Below the pieces are notes generated by a model. That model ran no database searches. It was not told where the DNA came from and saw only the letters and a program-made list of their open reading frames with translations. The translations under genes and the position numbers were made by a program. This document shows positions 16,461 through 24,036 of a stretch of 45,355 bases of DNA, one piece after another. The stretch's first letter is position 1. Every line of letters starts with the position of its first letter. The stretch comes from Hyphomicrobiales bacterium (GTDB taxonomy: Bacteria; Pseudomonadota; Alphaproteobacteria; Rhizobiales; Methyloligellaceae), in contig JAJFHN010000046.1 of the NCBI GenBank assembly GCA_021775595.1, positions 1 through 45,355 of the forward strand, read 5' to 3'.

Positions 16461-17666
16461 TTACCGCATGAGTTCACGCATGGCGGCGTCGATGCCATCG
16501 AGCGTCAATGAGTACATGCGGCCGGATACAAGCTGGCGGATCATCTGGGTCGAGGGCGTGACATCCCAAAACTTTTGCTGGGTCGGATTGAGCCAAACCA
16601 CACTCTCGTAAATGTCGGTGATGCGGCTGAGCCAGAGGGCGCCTGCCTCGTCGTTCATGTGTTCGACCGCGCCGCCTGGAACGGTGATCTCATAGGGCGA
16701 CATCGAAGCATCGCCGACGAATACGACCTTGTAGTCGGCGGGATAGGTGTGGAGCACATCCCAAGTGTTGACGCGTTCGCTCCAGCGCCGCGCGTTGTTG
16801 CGCCAGACGAATTCGTAGGGGCAGTTGTGGAAGTAGTAGTGCTCCATATGCTTGAACTCGGCGCGGGCGGCTGAGAACAGCTCTTCGGCCTGATGGACGT
16901 GCCAATCCATAGAGCCGCCGACGTCGAAGAACATCAGCACCTTAACGGTGTTGCGCCGCTCGGGCCGGAATCTGAGATCGAGATAGCCCTTATGGGCCGT
17001 CTTTTTGATCGTGGTGTCGAGATCGAGTTCATCGGCTGCGCCTTGGCGGGCAAAGCGCCGCAAACGCCGCAGGGCCAGTTTGATGTTGCGTGTGCCAAGT
17101 TCGACGCCGCCGTCGAGGTCCTTGAACTCGCGCTTGTCCCAGACCTTGATGGCCCGGCCCGAGCGGCCCTTGTCTTGGCCTATGCGAATGCCAGCTGGAT
17201 TGTAGCCGTGAGCGCCATAGGGCGATGTGCCGCCGGTTCCGATCCACTTTGAGCCGCCTTGATGGGCGCCCTGCTGTTCCTCGAGGCGCTTTTTGAGCTC
17301 CTCCATGATCTTGTCCCAACCGCCCAACGCTTCGATTTGCGCTTTTTCTTCATCTGTGAGAAAGCGCTCGGTGATCGCTTGGAGCCAATCGGCCGGTATG
17401 TCCGCCTCGATGACGTCGGTCAGCAGATCGAGGCCCTTGAAAACGGCGCCGAACACTTGGTCGAACGTGTCGAGATTGCGCTCGTCCTTCACCAAGGCGG
17501 TACGCGCGAGATAGTAGAAATCCTCGACGCGCTTGCCCGCGACATCGGCATCGAGGGCGCGCATCAGGAGCAAATACTCGTTGAGCGTTACCGGCAGCTT
17601 GGCCGCCTTGAGCTCGTGAAAGAAGGTGGTGAACACGGTTTGGAGAGTCGGCTGGTTTGACGCCAT
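16461..17666 (-). CDS. VWA domain protein, CoxE-like
   Basis: The protein has 401 residues from ATG 17666 (a TTG lies two codons upstream). An N-terminal helical region of about 200 residues starts TVFTTFFHELKAAKLPVTLNEYLLLMRAL. A VWA domain follows with the MIDAS-like motif FFDVGGSMDWH (about residues 248-258; D-x-G-G-S instead of D-x-S-x-S), a later YKVVFVGDASMSPYE, and SRITDIYESVVWLNP. This type of protein works with a MoxR AAA+ ATPase in cofactor insertion or protein maturation, as CoxD/CoxE do. Its usual partner lies 4 kb away at 21474-22319 on the same strand. The glycine in place of the first MIDAS serine may weaken metal binding. Confidence 0.88.
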   Translation of the reverse strand: MASNQPTLQTVFTTFFHELKAAKLPVTLNEYLLLMRALDADVAGKRVEDFYYLARTALVKDERNLDTFDQVFGAVFKGLDLLTDVIEADIPADWLQAITERFLTDEEKAQIEALGGWDKIMEELKKRLEEQQGAHQGGSKWIGTGGTSPYGAHGYNPAGIRIGQDKGRSGRAIKVWDKREFKDLDGGVELGTRNIKLALRRLRRFARQGAADELDLDTTIKKTAHKGYLDLRFRPERRNTVKVLMFFDVGGSMDWHVHQAEELFSAARAEFKHMEHYYFHNCPYEFVWRNNARRWSERVNTWDVLHTYPADYKVVFVGDASMSPYEITVPGGAVEHMNDEAGALWLSRITDIYESVVWLNPTQQKFWDVTPSTQMIRQLVSGRMYSLTLDGIDAAMRELMR

Positions 17667-17785
17667 CGTCAAGAGAGGCGACGCGCGAATTCGACAATTG
17701 ACGGTGGGCCATGGGGAATGTCATGTGAAGATCGCAACCGCGGCGCCGTGTTAGATCCTCTTTTTTACAACTGGATGATGCAGAC

Positions 17786-18424
17786 GTGAGCGAACACCAC
17801 CATTCGGCCAGACCGGGACGCGCATTGGTCGTGTTTCTGGTCGCCAGCGTGCTGCTGTGGCAAGTGCTGCAGGCCCTGATCTTGGGCAGCTTCGGCGTGC
17901 CCGGGGTCATCGAGTTTCCCATTGCCGGAATGGGCAAGGGGCTACGGAGCATCGGCGCGGGCGGCATTTCGGTGGTGCGCAAAGGCTTGCCCGGCGGCCG
18001 GGCGAACGAAAGCCGGCCGAAATCAGGAGCGCCAGGCGGAGCCGGCTCACCGGAAACGGCCGCTTTGAAGCCCGATCAGGCCCCAAGAATCGAATCCGTT
18101 CCGTCGTCCATACCCATGGAGGGCTGGATCAGGGCACAGGCGCGTGAATTCGTCGGGGGTATGGATGATGCGGGCAACATGCTCTACCGCTTCGATGTCT
18201 GGCTGAAAGCGCCGGCATCGGAGAAGGAGCGAATCGCGACGGTGGACTACACCTTCGATGCGCCCTCGGCGAAGCCGCCGAAACAGACGTCCAAGGATGC
18301 AAAATCCGACTTCAGGGTCAGTTTCGGCGGGCTGACATGCGCAACGGCGATTGAATTCGTCGTTACATTTTTCGATGGCGAAAAGCGCAAAGCCAAAGTC
18401 GACGGCTGCGAAGTCCTGAACTGA
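17786..18424 (+). CDS. Single-span membrane protein with possible YEATS-like domain
   Basis: The protein has 212 residues from a GTG start; no in-frame ATG lies near. One transmembrane helix (RALVVFLVASVLLWQVLQAL, residues 12-31) is followed by a Gly/Ser/Pro/Ala-rich linker to about residue 120. The C-terminal beta-rich domain contains YRFDVWLKAP, ATVDYTF and TAIEFVVTFFDGEKRKAKVDGCEVL. The pattern of a strand, I-x-x-V-x-Y-T-F, then F-x-V and I-x-x-V-x-F-x-D-G resembles prokaryotic YEATS domains, but this is judged by eye only. It is the only plus-strand gene between the VWA gene and moxR. The function is unknown. Confidence 0.6.
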   Translation: MSEHHHSARPGRALVVFLVASVLLWQVLQALILGSFGVPGVIEFPIAGMGKGLRSIGAGGISVVRKGLPGGRANESRPKSGAPGGAGSPETAALKPDQAPRIESVPSSIPMEGWIRAQAREFVGGMDDAGNMLYRFDVWLKAPASEKERIATVDYTFDAPSAKPPKQTSKDAKSDFRVSFGGLTCATAIEFVVTFFDGEKRKAKVDGCEVLN

Positions 18425-18445
18425 AGATGCGGCGACCCGGTTGCT

Positions 18446-19438
18446 TTATGGCCGCGTCAGACTGGCGACGATGTCGCGGATGCGCGGGCGCTCGCCTTTC
18501 ATGAAGGGAAGCGGACGGCAGATATCGATTGCCGCGATTCCTATGCGCGCGGTGAGGGCGCCATTGACGACGCCTTCGCCCAGTCGGGCTGAGAGTTTGG
18601 CAGTGACGCCGTGGCCTATCACTTGCTGTATGAGATCGTCCCCGATAGCGATGCCGCCGGTCAACACTATGTGGGTCACGACCATGCGCGCCAGCCGAAA
18701 GAGGCCAATCCCGCCGGGCCTGGCGCCATAAAGGCTGGCCAGCCGGCGCAACATGCTCATATTTTGCACCGCGACGAAGGCGATATCGATGAGCGCGATC
18801 GGTGATATGGCGGTCAGCACCGAGACGCGTTTGGCTGTATCTGCGACGATCGCGCGGGCTTGACCATCAAGGGGCGTCATCAATTCGCGCTCAGTCAAGC
18901 TCAGCCGCTCGGCCGCATTCATTATATCGTTGTCGTGATCTGCCAGTCGGGCGCGCGCCCATTCGAGATCGTCGCGGTGACGGTAGAGCGCGCTCACCCG
19001 CTGAGCCACGCCATCGGCTGCCACCTTATCGCCGTGAGTGATGGCGCGCGCTGCCTCCTGCCGCAGCCTCCCGAGGCGCGAGAGCCGCATCAACGCCCAG
19101 ATTTCACGAATGACGATCATCGAAGCGGTGAAGGCGGCGAGCGCCATCAGCGCAATGGCGAGCCAACCGATCCAATCTTGGCGCGCCAACAGGCCGTCAA
19201 CCAGGCTGGCGAACCACAGGCTGGCGCTCAGTCCGATGAGACCGGTGAGCACGGCAATCAGCAGCGCGCCCCAGCGAAACCCGCTTTTTGCTTGCAGGTT
19301 TTTTTTGGCGAGCAGGGCATCGGCGCGGCGATCGCCTTCAACCGGCCGCTCGAAGACGGCCTGATCGTCGGCGCTGACCGCTATTTTCTCGGCGGCAAAC
19401 GCGGCTGGCTTGCGGGCCTGTCGCTTCTTTCCCGTCAT
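18446..19438 (-). CDS. ycjF: YcjF family membrane protein (DUF697/TIGR01620)
   Basis: The protein has 330 residues. A charged N-terminal region of about 55 residues is followed by two transmembrane helices (about 56-76 and 88-110), a helical cytoplasmic region (LGRLRQEAARAI ... DDLEWARARLADHDND), and a C-terminal DUF697-like part. That part includes VSVLTAISPIALIDIAFVAVQNMSMLRRLASLYGARPG and a glycine-rich hydrophobic segment. In E. coli the ycjX-ycjF pair belongs to the phage-shock (Psp) regulon; the mechanism is not known. ATG 19438 overlaps the ycjX stop in ATGA, so the two are coupled. It converges with the YEATS-like gene, 21 bp apart. Confidence 0.92.
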   Translation of the reverse strand: MTGKKRQARKPAAFAAEKIAVSADDQAVFERPVEGDRRADALLAKKNLQAKSGFRWGALLIAVLTGLIGLSASLWFASLVDGLLARQDWIGWLAIALMALAAFTASMIVIREIWALMRLSRLGRLRQEAARAITHGDKVAADGVAQRVSALYRHRDDLEWARARLADHDNDIMNAAERLSLTERELMTPLDGQARAIVADTAKRVSVLTAISPIALIDIAFVAVQNMSMLRRLASLYGARPGGIGLFRLARMVVTHIVLTGGIAIGDDLIQQVIGHGVTAKLSARLGEGVVNGALTARIGIAAIDICRPLPFMKGERPRIRDIVASLTRP

Positions 19439-20895
19439 GACAGGCGATCTCCGACAAGAAAATTGATGGCGCGATCGAGCCGAATGTGGGGCAGGGCGGT
19501 TGCTGATCCAAGCGGTGTTTTTTCGAGCCGCGGCGGACGGAAGCGGACAAAGTGAATGCTGGTGGCCTCAGCCCCTTTGCCGCGGGCGAATGCTTTCTCG
19601 GGATCGTCCGGCAGGTCGCCGGGAAATACGGCGTATTCCTCCTTGCCGTCGAAAGATTTGCCACCGATCGTTTCGCCACGCATCGGATAGCCCAGGATGC
19701 AAGGCAATTTCTCGCCGCGCTGGCTGACCTCTCCCTCACGCGTCGTTCTGATGGCGGCCAGCGCCAGCACCTTGACGTCCGCACCAGCAAACTCGGCGCG
19801 TGAGATAGCCCGTCCGACAAGACGAGAGAGAATGGCCTCCAAGCGGTCATGGCTGGTGTGATGCAAGTGATCGGCCTTTGTCGCGGCGAAGGCGATGCGG
19901 TCTATGCGACGCCGCAACACGCTGGATAGCCAAGAATTGGCCCCGGGCCTGAAGCGCTCCAGGATCTGCGCCAAGGTGGCCTCCAATTCGTCCAACGCTT
20001 CGTTGCCCGCGTTGAGCGCGCCAAGTGCGTCCACCAACACGATCTGCCGGTCGAGCCTGCTGAAGTGATCTCGAAAGAAAGGCTTGATCACGTGCGTCTT
20101 GTAGGCCTCGTAGCGGCGGGCCATCATGCTCCACAGGGAGGCTTCGTCCGCGGATTCTGAGGGATTGAGCGGCGAGAAGGTCAGCGCTGGTGAGCCTTCC
20201 ATGTCGCCAGGCATCAGGAACCGGCCGGGTGGCCCGGCGATCAGGACATCTCCCTCATCACGGCAACGCGCCAGATAGCTGGTGTAGGCCTGCGCCAGCT
20301 CCTGGGCGGCCGTCTCGCTTTGGGGATCGTTGGGGTCGAACTTGTTCAGCAGATCCAAAAACGCCTTGGCGCTGGCCCTGCGTTTGGGCGCGCGCGCGCG
20401 GGCGATGGCGGTCTGCGACCAATCGCTGAAGCTCTGCTCGAGCAATGGCAGGTCCAGCAACCATTCGCCGGGATAGTCGACGATATCGACATGCAGCCGG
20501 TCGTGACCGAATTGCCGCTTCCAGAAGGATTGCGGCTGATAGTCGATGGTGATGCGCACTTGGCTCAGCCGGCGCGTGCTTTGGGGCCAATGGGGCTCGT
20601 CGGCAGTGAGGTCGGCGATGTGCTGCTCATAGTCGAAACGCGGAACGGCATCGTCGGGCTGGGGCTCGAGATAGACGCGCCTGATGCGCGCTTCGGCGGC
20701 GGCGTCAAAAAAGGGAAGCCGACCGCTGGTGAGCAAGTTGTGAATGAGAGAGGTGATGAAGACGGTCTTGCCCGAGCGCGCAAGACCGGTGACGCCGAGG
20801 CGGATCGTGGGCTGGACCAGATTGGTGGCGAATGCTTTGGCGCTGCCGAAAGCATCGACCGTCGTGTCGGTGAAGTCGCTAACTTTCAAGGGCAC
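19435..20895 (-). CDS. ycjX: YcjX family P-loop ATPase/GTPase
   Basis: This is a 486-residue cytosolic P-loop protein. Walker A is GLARSGKT at residues 37-44. A Walker B/switch region lies in LHVDIVDYPGEWLLDLPLL (about residues 127-145), with the D-x-P-G-E form typical of YcjX. A later IVLVDALGALNAGNEAL and FAATKADHLHH (T-K-A-D, like the NKxD specificity motif) are present. YcjX proteins bind and hydrolyse GTP or GDP and are coupled to stress regulons in enterobacteria. Here it is the first gene of ycjX-ycjF. No sigma-54 element was seen immediately upstream; the region instead holds the two 29-residue ORFs. Confidence 0.93.
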   Translation of the reverse strand: MPLKVSDFTDTTVDAFGSAKAFATNLVQPTIRLGVTGLARSGKTVFITSLIHNLLTSGRLPFFDAAAEARIRRVYLEPQPDDAVPRFDYEQHIADLTADEPHWPQSTRRLSQVRITIDYQPQSFWKRQFGHDRLHVDIVDYPGEWLLDLPLLEQSFSDWSQTAIARARAPKRRASAKAFLDLLNKFDPNDPQSETAAQELAQAYTSYLARCRDEGDVLIAGPPGRFLMPGDMEGSPALTFSPLNPSESADEASLWSMMARRYEAYKTHVIKPFFRDHFSRLDRQIVLVDALGALNAGNEALDELEATLAQILERFRPGANSWLSSVLRRRIDRIAFAATKADHLHHTSHDRLEAILSRLVGRAISRAEFAGADVKVLALAAIRTTREGEVSQRGEKLPCILGYPMRGETIGGKSFDGKEEYAVFPGDLPDDPEKAFARGKGAEATSIHFVRFRPPRLEKTPLGSATALPHIRLDRAINFLVGDRLS

Positions 20896-20973
20896 GCTCC
20901 GCTACGATGCGACCGTCGCACGCATGGAAAAGCAGATGCGCCCCTCGGACTGCAATAATTGGAACAGGTCGGA

Positions 20974-21063
20974 CTAGATGAGCGCTGAAGCGAACGTCGT
21001 TGCGGTCAATGCGGCGAACAGAAGCGCCAATCCGAACATTGCTCTAGCATAATCACAGGTCAT
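20974..21063 (-). CDS. 29-residue membrane peptide (sORF 1 of a related pair)
   Basis: This frame runs from ATG 21063 to TAG 20974-20976 on the minus strand. GGGAG is 7 bp before the ATG. Residues about 8-29 are hydrophobic (AMFGLALLFAALTATTFASA), so it should form one membrane helix with a short N-terminus bearing Asp and Arg. It aligns without gaps to the 29-residue peptide at 21215-21304: 10 identities, including the starting M-T, M9, A13, L15, the ALT at 18-20, T23 and the final isoleucine, plus conservative pairs. A perfect CtrA box lies 34 bp upstream. The function is unknown; I recognise no family. Confidence 0.6.
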   Translation of the reverse strand: MTCDYARAMFGLALLFAALTATTFASALI

Positions 21064-21096
21064 TGGAGGTCTCCCTGTCTCTAGCCTACGGCTTGG

Positions 21097-21112
21097 TTAA
21101 TGAACCGTTAAC
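21097..21112. promoter_or_regulatory. CtrA box, full consensus
   Basis: TTAATGAACCGTTAAC is an exact TTAA-N7-TTAAC, the binding site of the alphaproteobacterial cell-cycle regulator CtrA; both strands read as TTAA-N7-TTAA. It lies 34 bp upstream of the first 29-residue ORF (ATG 21063). On the minus strand a GCTAGAGA (21085-21078) follows 11 bp later and resembles the alphaproteobacterial -10 element GCTANAWC. That spacing would place transcription start almost on the ribosome binding site, so the site could equally repress or serve another start. Confidence 0.6.
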
Positions 21113-21214
21113 TGCCCCGTCATGATGTGGGAACGCCGGCGCGAGATTTAAAGGGTTTGGCGTCAGCAATATGCAAACGATTGAATCCACAGCCAGATAT
21201 TGCCGATTGATGCG

Positions 21215-21304
21215 CTAAATCGCGAGCGTCAGGATGGTCAGGCAGGTGAGCGCGATATAGAGGCTGGCGATAAACAGCATGCCTTTTAAGATCTGGTGGG
21301 TCAT
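21215..21304 (-). CDS. 29-residue membrane peptide (sORF 2 of a related pair)
   Basis: This frame runs from ATG 21304 to TAG 21215-21217 on the minus strand. GAGGGAG lies 6 bp before the ATG. After MTHQILKG the rest is hydrophobic (MLFIASLYIALTCLTILTLA), giving one predicted transmembrane helix with a basic N-terminus and thus probably N-in topology. It has exactly the same length as the peptide at 20974-21063 and aligns with it over all 29 positions. The two stand in tandem, 151 bp apart, between moxR and ycjX on the same strand. No CtrA box precedes this copy. The function is unknown. Confidence 0.6.
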   Translation of the reverse strand: MTHQILKGMLFIASLYIALTCLTILTLAI

Positions 21305-21473
21305 CTGTATCTCCCTCGGTGAGCGACAATGGCGTCCTGCCATCGATACGCAGACTAGGGAGTGCGGCCTGAACCGATTTTGAAGCACGCATTCATAAAG
21401 CGTTCATCATAATATTTGGCGGTTTTTGAGGAATTTTGCCGGCACAACCTGTGCGTTGACCGGTTTGACGGCC

Positions 21474-22319
21474 CTAGCGGCCCTCGCGCTGGGCCATGAA
21501 GGCCAGCTTTTCGAAGAGATGGACGTCCTGCTCGTTTTTGAGCAGCGCGCCGTGCAGGGGTGGGATCAGCTTGCGGGGATCCCTCTCGCGCAGCAGCGCG
21601 GGATCAATGTCCTCATTGAGCAGCAGTTTGATCCAATCCAGCAGCTCCGAGGTCGACGGTTTTTTCTTCAAACCCGGCACGTCGCGTACGTCATAGAAGA
21701 CATTGAGTGCTTCGGCGATGAGACGCGATTTGAGTTTGGGAAAATGAACCTCGATGATTTCGGACATGGTGTCGGGGTCGGGAAACTTGATGTAGTGGAA
21801 GAAGCAGCGCCGCAAGAATGCGTCGGGCAGCTCTTTCTCGTTGTTGGAGGTGATGATCACGATCGGCCGGTGTTTGGCGGTGATGGTTTCGCCCGTCTCG
21901 TAGACGAAAAATTCCATGCGATCGAGTTCCTGCAGTAAGTCGTTGGGGAATTCGATGTCGGCCTTGTCGACTTCGTCGATCAGCAACACCGAGCGCTCGC
22001 CCATCTCGAAGGCTTCCCAAAGTTTTCCCTTCTTGATGTAGTTGGCGATGTCGCCGACCCGCTCATCGCCAAGCTGGGAATCGCGCAAGCGGCTCACCGC
22101 GTCGTATTCGTAGAGGCCCTGATTTGCCTTGGTGGTCGATTTGACGTGCCATTCGATCAGCGGCACGCCGATGGCTTGGGCCACTTCGGCCGCCAAGACG
22201 GTTTTGCCGGTGCCGGGCTCGCCCTTTATCAGCAAGGGGCGCTCAAGCGTGATCGCCGCGTTGACTGCCACTTGCAGATCTTGGGTCGCGACGTAGCTCT
22301 TGGTGCCTTTGAATTTCAT
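21474..22319 (-). CDS. MoxR family AAA+ ATPase
   Basis: This 281-residue AAA+ ATPase has Walker A GEPGTGKT (33-40), Walker B SVLLIDEVDKAD (about 110-121), sensor 1 PIVIITSNNEKELPDAF and an arginine-finger context LRRCFFHYI. MoxR proteins act as chaperone-like ATPases together with VWA partners in metallocofactor insertion or complex maturation. The matching CoxE-like VWA gene is at 16461-17666 on the same strand, separated by the YEATS-like, ycjF, ycjX and small-peptide genes. ATG 22319 is at a normal family start (MKFKGTKSYVATQDL). Confidence 0.93.
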   Translation of the reverse strand: MKFKGTKSYVATQDLQVAVNAAITLERPLLIKGEPGTGKTVLAAEVAQAIGVPLIEWHVKSTTKANQGLYEYDAVSRLRDSQLGDERVGDIANYIKKGKLWEAFEMGERSVLLIDEVDKADIEFPNDLLQELDRMEFFVYETGETITAKHRPIVIITSNNEKELPDAFLRRCFFHYIKFPDPDTMSEIIEVHFPKLKSRLIAEALNVFYDVRDVPGLKKKPSTSELLDWIKLLLNEDIDPALLRERDPRKLIPPLHGALLKNEQDVHLFEKLAFMAQREGR

Positions 22320-22507
22320 TGTTTCCGGTTCCGTCAGTGGCGGCCGCGCGCGAGACTATTGCTTCCATGCGCAGCCCGCAAGGGCGGATCGGATGTCGGC
22401 AAGATCTTCGATGCGACCCGGCAAATTCTTCCCGTCGTGGGGTAGGACTTGCCCCGTCGGATCGGCTTGCATAGTTTTAAGCCGTTGATTTTAAACTAAA
22501 AATAATC

Positions 22508-22523
22508 TGGCATCGACTTTGCA
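22508..22523 (+). promoter_or_regulatory. Sigma-54 promoter of the flgEKL unit
   Basis: TGGCATCGACTTTGCA carries the -24 GG (22509-22510) and -12 GC (22521-22522) with exactly 10 bp between, and matches TGGCAC-N5-TTGCA at all but one position. It ends 62 bp before the flgE ATG. This fits sigma-54 control of hook and late flagellar genes as known in Caulobacter. Confidence 0.8.
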
Positions 22524-22585
22524 ACCCTCCCACTCGATTCAGTTGCGTGGCCCCTGTACGGGGTCAGTTTAGTAGGAGAAGTATC

Positions 22586-23956
22586 ATGGGTGTTTTTGGT
22601 GCCATGCAGACGGCGATCACCGGTCTGCGCGCGCAAGCCACTGCGCTTGGTCATATCTCAAACAACATCGCGAATTCACAGACCACCGGTTACAAGCGGT
22701 CCGACACGACGTTTTCGGATCTGGTGCCGGGCAGCCCCGCTCGCCAGCAGGCGTTGGGCGTGGTCCAGGCTTTCTCGCGTCCGACCAATACGGTTCAGGG
22801 CGACATCACCAAATCCGAAGTCCGCACCTTCATGGGCATTAATGGCGACGGTTATTTCATCGTCGGTGCGCGTGAGGACACCGTCGACGGTCTTCCGGTC
22901 TTCAGCGACGAGGAACTCTTTACCCGCCGCGGCGACTTCGAACTCGATCGAAACGGCTACCTGGTCAATGGCGCCGGCTATTATCTCAAAGGTCTCGGCG
23001 TCGATGCGACGACGGGCAATGTGGTGGGAAGCGTGCCTGACTTCATTCAGGTCACCAACGACTTCCTGCCCGCCAATGCGACCACGCAGATCGAATACGA
23101 AGCCAACCTGGCTTCGGTGCCGAAAACGTCTTCCTACGATCCGGCGATACCCAACAGCGAGCTGCTGGCGTCGGGCAGTTACGCCGTTGATCCCCGCGCG
23201 GCTGGCGCCGGCGTCGTTCAAGCCGGCGACAACACGCTGTTCCTGGCCGAGAGCATTGCCGGCGGCGCCGTCACCGCTCACGACGCGCTTGGCGCGTCGG
23301 TCGACGTTCAATTCCGCTGGGCCAAGACCGACAGTGTCGCCAGCGGCGGTTCGGATACGTGGAACCTGTTCTATCTCGCCGACAGTGCCGCCACCGGCGC
23401 TGCCACGATGTGGACCAATGTTGGCCAGGACTACACGTTCAACGCCCAGGGCGTTCTCAATCCCGCGCTCCCCAGCGTGACGATCACCGGCCTTACGGTG
23501 AACGGCACCGCACTCGGCAACATTCCGCTGGTTCACGCTTCCGGCATGTCGCAATTTGCCGATTCGAGCGGCTCGGCAACGATCACCAATATCGATCAAA
23601 ACGGCAGCGCGGCCGGCGAATTCAGCGGCATTTCTGTCTCCGAAGAAGGCCGCATCATCGCCTCCTACACCAATGGCCGCGTCATCGAAGTGGCCGAAGT
23701 CACACTCGCAAGCTTTCTTGCAGATGGCTTCTTGGAAAAAGCCGATGGCAACGCCTTCAGGGAGACGATCGAGTCGGGCACCGCCATTCTTGGCTCTCAA
23801 GGCAAGCTTGTCGGCGCCGCGCTTGAGGCCTCGAACACCGATATCGCCGATGAGTTCTCCAAGCTGATCGTCACCCAGCAGGCCTATGCGGCAAACACGC
23901 GGGTCATTTCGACGGGTGAAGAGATGCTGCAAGAAGTCCTCAACATGCTGAGATAA
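22586..23956 (+). CDS. flgE: Flagellar hook protein FlgE
   Basis: The protein has 456 residues from ATG 22586, with AGGAG 6 bp upstream. The N-terminal rod/hook/HAP signature is GHISNNIANSQTTGYKRSDT at about residues 21-40. The C-terminal D0 helix EEFSKLIVTQQAYAANTRVISTGEEMLQEVL is represented by DEFSKLIVTQQAYAAN. The central hook-specific beta domains (about 85-380) include FMGINGDGYFIV and LFTRRGDFELDRNGYLV. It polymerises into the universal joint outside the cell and is exported by the flagellar type III system. It is the first gene of flgE-flgK-flgL under the sigma-54 element at 22508. Confidence 0.95.
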   Translation: MGVFGAMQTAITGLRAQATALGHISNNIANSQTTGYKRSDTTFSDLVPGSPARQQALGVVQAFSRPTNTVQGDITKSEVRTFMGINGDGYFIVGAREDTVDGLPVFSDEELFTRRGDFELDRNGYLVNGAGYYLKGLGVDATTGNVVGSVPDFIQVTNDFLPANATTQIEYEANLASVPKTSSYDPAIPNSELLASGSYAVDPRAAGAGVVQAGDNTLFLAESIAGGAVTAHDALGASVDVQFRWAKTDSVASGGSDTWNLFYLADSAATGAATMWTNVGQDYTFNAQGVLNPALPSVTITGLTVNGTALGNIPLVHASGMSQFADSSGSATITNIDQNGSAAGEFSGISVSEEGRIIASYTNGRVIEVAEVTLASFLADGFLEKADGNAFRETIESGTAILGSQGKLVGAALEASNTDIADEFSKLIVTQQAYAANTRVISTGEEMLQEVLNMLR

Positions 23957-23981
23957 CACACCCCCCCCCACCTGTGGCTTT

Positions 23982-24006
23982 GGGCCGGAGCCTTTCGTTC
24001 CGGCCC
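23982..24006 (+). other. Hairpin between flgE and flgK
   Basis: GGGCCGGA (23982-23989) pairs with TCCGGCCC (23999-24006) around a 9-base loop. No U-run follows, so it is not a standard terminator. It could stabilise the flgE mRNA 3' end or set the ratio of flgE to flgK. A run of nine C residues (23961-23969) precedes it. Confidence 0.4.
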
Positions 24007-24036
24007 ATTGTCCGGGGGTAGCCCAGGACCATTCCG

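Noticed and set aside
21120-21392. 90-codon minus-strand frame overlapping the second 29-residue ORF
   Set aside because: Arginine/proline-rich with no hydrophobic pattern or ribosome binding site; the 29-codon frame in a different phase fits better.
23961-23969. Nine-C tract as a phase-variable switch
   Set aside because: It is intergenic, not in a coding frame or between promoter elements, so length change would not obviously switch a gene.
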